Below, piece after piece: positions 46,757 through 57,655 of a DNA stretch of 64,000 nt; positions within the stretch are counted from its first letter, which is position 1; every line of letters begins with the position of its first letter. A model generated the notes under the pieces. The model worked only from the letters and a program-made list of their open reading frames with translations. It ran no database searches and had not been told where the DNA came from. A program made the position numbers and the translations under genes. Origin of the DNA: Cranoglanis bouderius (taxonomy: Eukaryota > Chordata > Actinopteri > Siluriformes > Cranoglanididae); assembly GCA_023630585.1 (NCBI GenBank), contig CM042546.1, positions 21,674,810-21,738,809 on the forward strand. The letters are read 5' to 3'.

Positions 46757-46790
<34 letters not shown>
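46757..46790 (+). repeat. (GT)n microsatellite
   Basis: About 16 units. Confidence 0.9.
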
Positions 46791-49084
46791 TGAGGTCCTT
46801 CATCGCTATTAATGTACGATTTCCAGCTGGAGAAAAACTGCAATAAATAGATTGAGTTAATCCATATTTAGTATGTTTGATAAAATAAATAAATAAATAA
46901 ATAAATGGATAAACATATAAACATTTCCTTATTAATTATTATTAATTATAAATCCATAATTAAAATAATTGTAATAACATTTTTACAATAAATTACACAG
47001 AATTGTAATCATTTGTCCTCAAGCACAAGGGTTTCATTTAATTTTTTTGCTCACAGGTGAATTATCACGCCGTTACTGAGGTGTGGGTGGAGTGAAGAGG
47101 CGTTGGGGGAGTGTCTGGAAAATGACTGACAGGATGCATGACGGGACATGTTCCGAGGCCGTGGTATAAACCGTTCATTTTTCAGTCTGTTACAGGATTG
47201 CGTGGATTTTTTTTTCTGATTGTTGCGGCCAAAAATGCTAGATTTTCTCAAATTTTCTCAAAATTTGTGATGCAACTTCCTAAGTTTTTTTTTTTTTTTT
47301 TCCCCCGGGAAACTACTCGAATCACAGGAAATTGTTTCGCACGGTTTTTCGCAGTGACATTTGTTGGAGACCTTTTAGCGGTACCTGTGTTCGACGCACA
47401 TGAATCGAAGAGGGCTTTGGCTGAACGCTTGTTGTGATGACGTCACATGACGCGTCTCGGCCCGAATCTGCGGAAAATCTGAAAACTCACAACCTCCTCC
47501 GAACACTGCGGAGCTCGATTTTGCATCCCGTCTATGGGATGATTTCAACTCTTCTGTATGTTAAGTTAGAGGTGTGGTAAATACGTTTAAAATGTATCCA
47601 AACGACTTCATATTTTTAATCTTTGCAAGCAGATATTTGTTTTTATCTCCGAACAGAGAGCTGCAGACCCTCTACACCGACTGAAGCATTATTCACTCGA
47701 ATCATAAACAAATCAAGAAGAGGACTTCGCCAAAAACGGATAATCCTTTTTCAATACATTACAAAACAGCAACAACAAAAATCGAATTAAATAAAATGAA
47801 ATACAAGTCCACTATCCGCTCGGTGTTTGGTTTACTTTAATCCTGCGTCTTCTGTTGTTATCTTGGAAGGATATGATCTTGCGAGTTCAATTTCTGCGCC
47901 AAATGAAACCGAAATGAACGCCACTTTCCCCCGTTCCACCCATCTGCATGGAAATGTTGCGCTCGGTTCGTTAGCATAAGCACTGAGAGCGAAGCAACCA
48001 AATTAGCGGCGTTTTTATTCAATCAGCATGGGTTAACTCCGTTTCCTACGTTACGTGGACGTGTAAACAAGAGTGCCTCGTTATGCGACACTCTCCGTTT
48101 CATGCTAATGTGCCGGCGCAGTATCACCAGAGATTTGGTTATTAGCAGTCGCAAGCTTAGCGCGCTCATACATCTCCCATCTGAGGACGAGGAAGATGCC
48201 AGGTGCTATCATTCTGTACTGTTCTATAAAGATCTCGCTGTGTTCTGAGAGCGTGTTATATGTTTATTGAACACAGACTCAATTGGCGAGAATTACCAAG
48301 AAGCGACTTGGATGTAGAGTTAGCGTGATAATGAATTTAAACTTCATTAAAATTTCTACAAATATTGCATAAAAAACACTTTTATACAGAGATATCGAAA
48401 AACAGGAAGTGTGGATGATAAGCTTGGGATGAGCATGATGATATAATAACAATATTTATGCTAGCTGTTTTTCTTTACTCAGCAGTTATTTGTTTATTTA
48501 ACACAGCTAGAATTTGCTTGTATATGAAGTTACGAGTTTAAAGTTAGCGTGATGTTTTTATCTTACAACTCTGACTGATCTTATTCAGTAAAATTCTGAC
48601 AAATATTGCATGAAAACATTTTATCCAGAGATCTCAAACACACAAGGGTCTTACAGATGCTGAGATCAGGATTAGCGGAACTTCAAGTTAGCAGGATGCG
48701 CTGTGCTAGCTTACCTAGCTTACCTTACAACTTCTCTGATAGATTTCTCTTGATCAATACGAACTTTGTACGAAATCAGGCGGAAGTGTTGAGACGGAGC
48801 AGTACGAGCTGTTCATTTGGCACTGAGTGATATTTATTTGCCGAAGATTTCCACAGCAGTCCTGCTAACACCGGAAATTTTAGCATGTGCTGGCAAGAGC
48901 TGCCTGTCATGCAGCACAAAATGTTATAAATATAAATATGATCACAATAAAATGTAAGTTTTATTATATATTTTTAACCTTATACCTAATTATTTACATT
49001 ATATAAAATGTATTTGAAACGTATTATACAATAATTATTCAGGCATTAATCTTTATTTTATTTTATTTTATTTTTTTATTTACA
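46791..49084. other. Unique sequence with a possible old repeat
   Basis: The block at about 47110-47540 (oddly GC-balanced, with TGACGTCACATGACGC and a poly-T run) may be an old DNA-element remnant, but I see no paired ends. From 47960 to 48900 GCTAGC/TTAGCA words are frequent. No gene is supported. Confidence 0.3.
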
Positions 49085-49140
49085 CCACAGCACTATCAGT
49101 TTCTGGATTCTGATTGGTCAGAAGGTGTGGATTAATTTCC
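49085..49140 (-). repeat. Fragment of the interspersed repeat family
   Basis: CAGCACTATCAGTTTCTGG and CTGATTGGTCAGAAGGTG match, reversed, the right end of the copy at 15179-16145. Confidence 0.45.
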
Positions 49141-49203
49141 TATAACATTTTGCTCTCTCTACTTTGGAATGCAACTTCTGCTCATGTGTACTTATGTATG
49201 CAA

Positions 49204-49204
<1 letters not shown>

Positions 49205-49252
<48 letters not shown>

Positions 49253-49260
49253 CGTGTGCA
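49205..49260 (+). repeat. (GT)n microsatellite
   Basis: About 25 units with GC interruptions at the end. Confidence 0.9.
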
Positions 49261-49467
49261 TGTGATGAGGCTGGTCCCCTCTGATTAATCACACCTGGAG
49301 CAGCTGTGAGCATTTGAGATCCTGTGTAGCTGCCACTGCGAATCGAGTCTGTTGCCATGGCGACCACCGTCTCTCCCATCACTTGGGTGTGTGTGAAGTG
49401 CTGAGGAGTGTGTGATGCTTAAGGAGATACCGAGCACCGCTGTGACCTCATGTAGTTATTGGAAGAA

Positions 49468-49469
<2 letters not shown>

Positions 49470-49513
<44 letters not shown>
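49470..49513 (+). repeat. (GT)n microsatellite
   Basis: About 21 units. Confidence 0.9.
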
Positions 49514-49515
<2 letters not shown>

Positions 49516-49822
49516 AAAAATAATACTTTTATGTAACTTTGTCTATGCATGTCTACACTAATGCTGACTGATCGCTTATCATGAATTGAGAAGTAAGCAT
49601 AGAAGTCATGTGACTCTTTTAACCAATGACTGATCGTCGATCAAAAAATCAGTAAGGTGTTTAAACGTGAAAACGTGTTAATTGCTCTAAAAACTAAAAA
49701 CACCCATGTGACATGATGTATATTATATTATGCAGTTTATTAGCAAATAATAGTCCAGACCACTCTTTGAATGATAAAGGCTTTAATTAGATGGCTATAA
49801 AAATGTACACAGGTGTGAAATA

Positions 49823-50965
49823 CAGTTGCAATCAAAATGATTCAACCCCATTACAAATCAGGTTAATATATAAACCTGGGTGGTAAGACACTGTCAAAAG
49901 ATCTCCGGGATAAAGTTGTGGACAGGCACAAGTCAGGAGATGGATACAAAAACATTTCAAAGGCTTTATCATTGCCTAGAAGCACAGTGAAGTCTATTAT
50001 TAAGAAGTGGAAGGTATTTGGTACAACACAGACCCTCCCTGGATCAGGATGTCGCTCCAAACTGGATGAAAGAGCCAGGAGGAAACTGGTCAGAGAGGCT
50101 ACCAAGAGGCCTACAGCAACTCTGAAGCAGTTGCAGGAATTTATGACAAAGAGTGGTCATTGTGTGCATGTGACAACAATATCACAAATTCTCCACAAAT
50201 GTGCCTTGTATGGGAGGGTTGCAAGAAAAAAGCCACCCACGACTGAACTTTGCCAAAACACACCTTGAAGATTCTGAGGCCACATGGCAAAAGGTGTTAT
50301 GGTCACATGAGACTAAAATTGAATTATTTGGCCTCAACACCAAACGATATGTCTGGCAGAAATCCAATACAGCTCACCATCCAAAAAACACCATTCCTAC
50401 AGTAAAGCATGGAGGTGGTAATATCCTGTTATGGGGGTGTTTCTCTGCAGCAGGGACTGGAGTACTTGTCAGGATAAAAGGAAAATGGATGGGGCAAAAT
50501 ACCGTCAAATTCTTGAGGAAAATATGCTGCCCTCTGACCCAAAGCACACAGCAAAACTGACCACACAGTGGTTGAAGGAGAAAAAGGTGAATGTCCTTGC
50601 ATGTCCTAGTCAGAGCCCAGACTTAAACCCCATTGAAAATCTGTGGAATGACTTGAAGACTGCAGTCCACAAACGGTCACCATCAAATTTAACTGAACTT
50701 GAGCAGTTCTGCAAAGAAGAGTGGGCAAATATTGCAAAGTCTAGATGTGCAAAGTTAGTAGAGACATATCCCAACAGACTAAAGGCTGTAATTAAAAAAT
50801 TAAGGCAAATTAAAGCAAGGGGGTGATCCTATTTCCAACTCAGTGATTCTGTTTTTTAATTTTTTGTTGGTGTTGTATCTTTCACTTGGATGTTATAAGT
50901 TGCACTGAGTAAATACAGCTGGATAAAACAAAAACTGTGTCCGTCTTCATTTCAGGCTGAAAATA
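49823..50965 (+). mobile_element. Tc1 element with a nearly complete transposase pseudogene
   Basis: The left end after TA reads CAGTTGCAATCAAAATGATT, a known style of fish Tc1 terminus. The 3' part shares about 85 bases with the fragment at 14375-14544. The right terminal repeat appears to be missing. Confidence 0.8.
49894..50826 (+). pseudogene. Tc1 transposase pseudogene
   Basis: The N-terminal helix-turn-helix region (MDRHKSGDGYKNISKALSLP) and linker (RSTVKSIIKKWKVFG) are present from 49918. A frameshift near 50230 leads to VLWSHETKIELFGLN, in which the first catalytic Asp (SDE in the family) is His. A deletion after NMLPS removes the QQDN block around the second Asp. The tail has SPDLNPIENLWNDLK with the third acidic residue and ends RQIKARG. 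Two frame changes and the lost residues make it inactive. Confidence 0.85.
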
Positions 50966-51465
50966 TATTATACATTTTTTGTGCTATGCAAATAGGTGCA
51001 TATTTAATGATCTGCTACCTCATTTGCATATGTCATGTGTGTACATATGTATAGCCGTCTAATTAAAGCGTTTATCATTCAAACATACTATACTGTATAA
51101 TATACTGTAATATACATCATATTTTCTGTCTGTCTTTGTTTTTTTCGTTTTTGTTTGTTTGATTCTTTCTTTCTTTCCTCAAATGAAAGAATTGACAGTT
51201 GGATGTTTTTCTTTAGTCAGATTTTTACCTAATAGTTTATTTTATTGGGACTGCAAAACAAAAAAATGTTGCTGAAACTCAAAACTACTCGATATTTTTT
51301 TAAAATGTGAATGTCAAGTGTGAATTTTGTGTAACGACTTGAATATATACATAACATAACATCAGAGATATTAGGGAGAAATATAGTTATAAAGAGTTCT
51401 AAATAAAAAGATAATACTTTAGAATTCACATCTATTGACAAAATGACAAAAACATGAACAAGTTG

Positions 51466-51526
51466 CACACACACACACACACATATATATATATAAACAC
51501 AAACACATATATATATATATATATAT
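51466..51526 (+). repeat. Compound (CA)n(TA)n repeat
   Basis: Short alternating CA and TA runs, about 60 bases. Confidence 0.85.
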
Positions 51527-51740
51527 GAAGAACATATTACGATTTTTTTTGTCCCGAGTCTCGACGCATTCTTCAAAATGATAAAACAGTGAACGTTAAA
51601 AACTACGTATGTCCTTCTGTCTTTGTGCTGTCTTTATCTCGGAGGCATAAACGTGTGGCGTGTTTGGCAGGAGGCAGTGTGGTGGGCAGAGTTCACACTC
51701 CTGAGATGAGGACAACTGCAGGTAAATACATGGTCCAGAC

Positions 51741-51742
<2 letters not shown>

Positions 51743-51773
<31 letters not shown>
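51743..51773 (+). repeat. (GA)n microsatellite
   Basis: About 15 units. Confidence 0.9.
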
Positions 51774-51778
<5 letters not shown>

Positions 51779-51896
51779 GTGGCATTCATACTGAGCTGTA
51801 AAGCTTGAGACAACGGCGAGTCTCACACACTGTGTGTTTCTCCCAGGAGAGGGTCAGTGATGGAGAGATCTGTCAGCCAGTGCTGATGACCAGTGC

Positions 51897-51897
<1 letters not shown>

Positions 51898-51956
<59 letters not shown>
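51898..51956 (+). repeat. (CA)n microsatellite
   Basis: About 29 units. Confidence 0.92.
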
Positions 51957-51958
<2 letters not shown>

Positions 51959-52059
51959 GCTAAAATGTATATAAAATGAGAAGGAAAGTGGCTTTTCGTG
52001 CACATTTTTACAACAACAATCATATCGTTACTTATTAATGTGATGTAAATAAGATACAT

Positions 52060-52725
52060 TAAATTATTTAAGCTGTCTTGGTTTAACCCTTAAAGCAGGG
52101 GGTGGGAGGTGTCAGGTTATTTTGGTTAGTTTTGTATGCTACACGACACCTACGTCGTCTTTTCCGATAAAGATACCAAATCTGCTGCTTTAAAATGATA
52201 TCCATATTTTTGCAATTTTTTGGGGAGGTTAAAAAAGTACATAGCTAAAAACCACGCTTAAACAAAAACAGATTTGTTTGCAGATGCTCAGAAGATGTCT
52301 CATGAACTCATCTCACATGCTTCCCTATAAAATCCTGTTCTGAAATTCCGATTCGTTCGCGCTGTTGTAGTAATTGCACTAGAGGTTTTTCACTCGCACG
52401 TTATATTTCACACTGTACGTTTTGCTTGTACAGCTCGTTTTTGCGAGCGCGTGTTCACACCTCACCACTTCATCCCGCTGCGATGGCAGCCACATTTGCA
52501 TGTGTTTAACACACAACCCTATAATCTCTCTAACATGTTACTAAACATCTGCTGTCCTACTGGGTTTTGCCACATTGTACGTTTGGATTGTCGGCCACCT
52601 GTTACATGCAAATTAATCACCTCAAAGCTGGCGCTGTCACACCCGATCACTGCTGTGTACAAGTGCTGCTGGCGCTACAGGTTCAATGAGCTGAATTACC
52701 ATGAGCCTGAAAGCAGTCTCTCAAA

Positions 52726-52756
<31 letters not shown>

Positions 52757-54300
52757 ATATCCCTTTCACTGAGCTGAATAGGATTTATAGGCAGGAGTGT
52801 GCTGATAATCAGTTACACAATATAACACGTGTAACGAATCAATCATTACTAGCATTATTCTTTTCCACCAGAATAATGTAATGGATGAACTTTAAACATG
52901 AAAAACGAAACAGAAGCGCACGCTTGGATTCAATGCACCTTTTTAAAGGAGACGAGTTTTAAAGCGTGCCCGCATTATCTACCAGAATGTGTAGTAAATC
53001 AGATGAATCTGCAACATTTAAAAATATTCTCCACCAGTTACAATTTATGTAACGAATTAAAAGATGTTTAACACATTTAAATGTATTCTCCAATTTATAT
53101 AAGGAATTAGCTCGAATGGCATGAAATATATCTATATGCCTAATCAACGCGTGTTATAAATATACATCAGCCATGACAGGGAATTCATGTATGTGCACAT
53201 ATACATATAGATAATTAACTACAACGGATTATAATTAATTATGACTATGTATGTGGTCTAGATCAGCTTTTAGGATTAGCTGTAGTCTAGTTTGGAATTA
53301 TAAACTCTAAAGAGTGAGTTTATCCTTCTGGCCAGGAAGGAAATCTCCGTTTCCAGAGTGCGTAACCGAGATCTGTAGCATTTAAGGGACTCATCACGTG
53401 ACCAAAACAGAGACAAATCAAGCGTGGGATAATAGATTTTAATAACTAGATGTAACTATGGATACACACGACTAACTCTAAGCAAAACATACATATGTAC
53501 ATCTATATACAAGGAAAGAAAAGGTATAGAGAAAAAGTAATGAAATAAAAGGGAATGGCAGACAAAAACACAACTAATTAGCCTTTTTCAAAACCAGCAA
53601 CGAACTTAAATCTCCTGTAAACAGGGGTACAATCTTAAATGCAGATATAGATCCATTAACTATACTTGCATGGCTTCAGTTTGAAAGTTCGCGCGAGGTC
53701 GTGTAGAGTTCGCTGGTTCGTCGTGCCATTTGAAAAAGACGTGGGCCGTGAGGCGGTTGCATCTTTTGTCCGGGAGAGAGAGATCCTGGCTTCCTCTTCC
53801 CGGGGCACGTGGCCCCGGGGGAGAGAAACCGGAAGGAGTGTAGAAGTGAAGTTGAGAGAGAGAGTTTCAAAGCGTGGTGTTGTTTTAAAGACAACACCAA
53901 CACACACGCCTCTTTGGGCTATGGGCCAATCAGGAAGTTGGATTTGTTGGCGGGATGAACGCTCTTTGTCTGGTCTCAGACCCGAATGTTCAGGGAGGAG
54001 CCGGTTTAAACCGTATTATGTGTGAAATTAAGAAAAAGCATGAAATAATGTATCCCATTGCAATATGATATGCATAATCAATCAGGGTATCACAAGACAA
54101 TTAACCACATACCAAATTCGATGGACTTATAAAGAATATTACAAGTAAAACATGGTTACACACATTTAAAATAATATCCTAAGTTAAAACTATCTAAAAT
54201 CATTATGGTTAGGTCACATAAACACACAATATATGCAACAAGATAACATCACACTATTTGGACATCGAATAATTACATATAATTACATGTTACATTCAAA
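52060..54300. other. Unique sequence, no gene supported
   Basis: Contains an (AAAT)n run at 52726-52758 and a GC-richer island at 53670-54020 with an 8-bp perfect stem (GGTGTTGT and ACAACACC) around 53875-53897. Overlapping short ORFs on both strands of the island do not look like exons. A POU-type ATGCAAAT word lies at about 52604. Confidence 0.35.
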
Positions 54301-54312
54301 AGAGATTTTTCA

Positions 54313-54383
54313 TGGTGTGTGTGTGCGCGTGTAGGTATGCTTTGTGTGTGTGCGCATGTGAGCGCGTGCGTGTGTGTGTGCTT

Positions 54384-54416
<33 letters not shown>

Positions 54417-54420
54417 GTCT
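54313..54420 (+). repeat. GT-rich low-complexity run
   Basis: Interrupted GT/GC dinucleotides over about 105 bases. Confidence 0.8.
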
Positions 54421-54824
54421 GAAGAGGGGGGTCGTGTCCCCTGTCCGCATTCCGATGGTATCTGGTGAAGAGGTTAGATAAGGATTCATGGCTCAAAGAC
54501 AAAGAGAAACTTTTTTGCTAGATCCAGGCTGATTCAGAAATCAGTTTGATACGTTCAGACGTTACACATGATATTCGCCTTTCCCTGTAATGTTAAGGTT
54601 TTTTTTGTTTGTTTGTTTTTTTTATCATTTCACATGCAGTACATTTCTAGGCAGCCTTTCTCTTGTATACATGAAATCTGTCCTTTTATCTTTCATTTTT
54701 TTCTTTCAGGAATCGAGTAGTCAGAAATGTTCAAGGGAGATGGATGGGATTCAAGCACCAAAAAACAAAATACAGAAAAAAAATCCATGCATACCAGTTA
54801 GCTGGTGTAAGTCATGCAACATAG

Positions 54825-55541
54825 AGGAGTGTAACACAGAGTAACATAATGTACAGTAGAGTAACAGAATAGTGTTACACAGAGGAGTGTAACAGAGTAG
54901 TGTAACACAGATGTGTGTCAAATAGAGGGGTGTAACAGAGAGTAGTGTAACAGAGTAGTATAATGTACAATAGTGTAACAGAGTAGTGTAACACAGATGT
55001 GTGTAAAATAGAGGGGTGGAACAGAGAGTAGTGTAACAGAGTAGTGTAACACAGAGTAGTATAATGTACATTAGTGTAACACAGATGTGTGTAACACAGA
55101 GTAGTGTAATACAGATGTGTGTAATATAGAGGAGTGTAACACAGAGTAACATAATGTACAGTAGAGGAACAGAGTAGTATAATGTACAGTAGTGTAACAG
55201 AGTAGTGTAACACAGATGTGCATAAAATAGAGGGGTGTAACAGAGAGTAACATAATGTACAGTAGAGTAACAGAGTAGTATAATGTACAGTGGTGTAACA
55301 GAGACTAGTGTAACAGGGTAGTGTAACACAGGGTAGTACAGTATACTGTACAGTGGTGTAACAGTGTGGTGTAACACAGAGGAGTGTAACAGAGACTAGT
55401 GTAACAGAGTAGTGTAACACAGAGGAGTGTAAAAGAGTAGTGTAACACAGAGTAGTATAATGTACAGTAGTTTAACAGAGAAGTGTAACAGAGTAGTAGT
55501 GTAACATAATGTACAGTAGAGGAACAGAGTAGTATAATGTA
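54825..55541 (+). repeat. 15-bp satellite, block 1
   Basis: Tandem 15-bp units, AGTAGTGTAACACAG and variants, with interspersed longer units containing ATAATGTACAGTAG. It reads on the minus strand as five-residue Tyr/Thr/Leu-rich peptide repeats, which is not real coding. It is interrupted at its right edge by the solo LTR. Confidence 0.9.
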
Positions 55542-55546
55542 CAGTA

Positions 55547-56590
55547 TGTTATGCCACAGGAAGAAGGCTGGACACAGTTGCGGTCAAAAGTTCGTCACTT
55601 TATTCGGCAAACATGTGGAAAGGATACAGGGCAACAGAAATGCTTTAGGAAGGCTTCGAGACTTCGTATGGTGCAGTGGCTAAGAATATACAATCTCTCA
55701 AATAGCTAGAACTAGCAGTAAAAGACACACAGTATGTAATAGCAACGACTAGCAGTGGTAAATGCACAGTGGGGTTTACAAGAACTAATTATGGAAAATA
55801 CACATCATGGTATTGCAGTAACAAATGGTAGAACACTGTAAACAAAATACTTCGTGTATTCACAGTCGTACATGTATAGTTTGACACAGAGATAGCGTTG
55901 GTTAACACACAACAGATAACTGTGATATACTGACGGTAGCAAAACAAACCAAGTATTAGATGTGTATCATAATTATCGAGGAGTTATCCCTTAGTGGAAA
56001 ACTGAAACAGAAATGCAAAACAGAAATGTACTTCGCTTACAAAACACACTGTTAGGAACTATAATGGTTAACGGTCGTAAACACCCAGAATACTATTACA
56101 TGTACCAGCAGTCAAAAACATACGGTATGCAAACTGCACAGTGCTAGCTGAAGCAAACACTCGGGAAAACAAGTGCACATTAAACTATCACAGAAATTTT
56201 CATTAACTAGTAGAGGGCTTAGAGGAAGTCGGAATCCAAAGTACTTAGCTTGTGATCAAATGCCGTGAGAATCAGTTCAGAGTTAATTGCTCGGTAATGT
56301 GAGATTCGGGGAGAACAAACAATACTTCGCACCCAACCTGGAAAACAAAAGTCCTTAAATAATGTGTAGTGGGATTGGAGACAGGTGTGCGGGATTAAAA
56401 TGAAGGTGATTGTGAACATGGTAGTGTGTGGGTGCTCTGGGTGTTGTAGTCTCTAGCGGCCATGCTTGCAGGCCGCCGAGCTTGCTGGGAAGTGTAGTGT
56501 GGGGTGTGTGAAGGAGAGTCAGTGGCGGCCATGTCCTTGAGCCGCTGAGAGTTCTGGGAACTGGAGTCGCGCTTTTTGCGCGACCTAACA
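55547..56590 (-). mobile_element. Solo LTR, minus orientation, inside the satellite
   Basis: On the plus strand it begins TGTTATGCC and ends GACCTAACA, an LTR-type TGTTA/TAACA pair. The 5-bp duplication CAGTA flanks it (55542-55546 and 56591-56595). An AATAAAG on the minus strand near 55600 sits about 55 bases before the minus-strand end, as in an LTR polyadenylation region. It is 1,044 bp with no protease or polymerase sequence, so only one LTR remains. ORFs inside are short and unlikely to be real. Confidence 0.88.
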
Positions 56591-56595
56591 CAGTA

Positions 56596-56850
56596 GTGTA
56601 ACAGCATATTTTAACTTGAGCAGTGTAACAGAGTAGTGTAACCCGGATGAGAGTAACAGAGTAATTTAACACAGACTATTTTAACTTAGAGTAGTGTAAC
56701 ACAGATGAGTGTAACAGAGTAATATAACAGATTATTTTAACGTAGAGTTGTGTAACACAGAAGTATAACAGATGAGTGTAACAAAGAAATATAAAACAGA
56801 GGAGTGTGTACAGAGTAGTGTAACACATATATGTAACATATATGTGTATG
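56596..56850 (+). repeat. 15-bp satellite, block 2
   Basis: Same units as block 1 (GTGTAACACAG, AGAGTAAT), more diverged, between the solo LTR and the zinc-finger LINE. Confidence 0.85.
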
Positions 56851-57655
56851 GGGTGCTCAGTGTAGGGGTACGTGTCGCATCCTTTTCAGTGCAGTTCGCT
56901 CACCTTTGGTCCCCACGTGTCACCCAGCTCTCACCTGTGGCTCCTCGTAGCTGTTAACATGCGACAGCGGCCACACCCCAGGCAATGGCTTCGACAGGCT
57001 GGCGAAACCAGGTGAGGGTAGCCAACGGGTCTCAAACCCTTGGTGAGTTAGGGACATGTCTATCCGCAGCATGTGAAGTCAGCTCCGGTGGATTGCGCGG
57101 ATGAGGCCAACAGTTGGTCCAACGATCAAGAAGGCGGTGCTGCAAGCGACGTGGAACGCTCAGAGAAGGGCAAGACACACAAGGCGTCCTGGTCATCCAC
57201 TGCGCCGGCCCCATCTCCAGCCGTCTCGACATTTGTCTTGCAACTGGATCAAGCTGGGAACTGGGAAAGAGAGTGATGCTGACGCTGCGCAACTCTCCCT
57301 CACTTTAATCCAATTCACACGCATGTGTTGACATCACCCGAAAGTCCTGTGGCGATGGGCGAGCGGCGAAGCAGCAGGTTTGGATACACTGGGAGCTGTA
57401 GCCGCGGACCTGCACACAGGCGGCTCAGGACAAATGGTCACTTTATCGCTGAACTGAAGCAGCAGCGTAACTCGATATCCACCTGAGTGTCTGAGCAGCC
57501 CTCTCTAGGACAGCACTGCTCACCTCCACAGCCTGAGGAAGGGGCTAGAAAAGGTGCCCTAAACATTGCCTGCTTCACGTCACCCTGGCCAGTCTACCGC
57601 GGCTGGCGGGGATCCCAACAAATGCGGTTGAACAAAACTTCAAAGAAAACACAAG

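Noticed and set aside
51671..51721. An exon-like AG...GT segment on the plus strand
   Set aside because: It is only about 50 bases, is open in one frame, and has no partner exons nearby.
53656..54025. Overlapping ORFs on both strands of a GC-richer island
   Set aside because: Competing frames on both strands, no motif and no splice context, so no coding call is made.
54751..55420. Minus-strand ORFs of about 180-208 codons rich in Cys-Tyr-Thr-Leu
   Set aside because: They follow the 15-bp satellite, whose unit is a multiple of three, so open frames are automatic.
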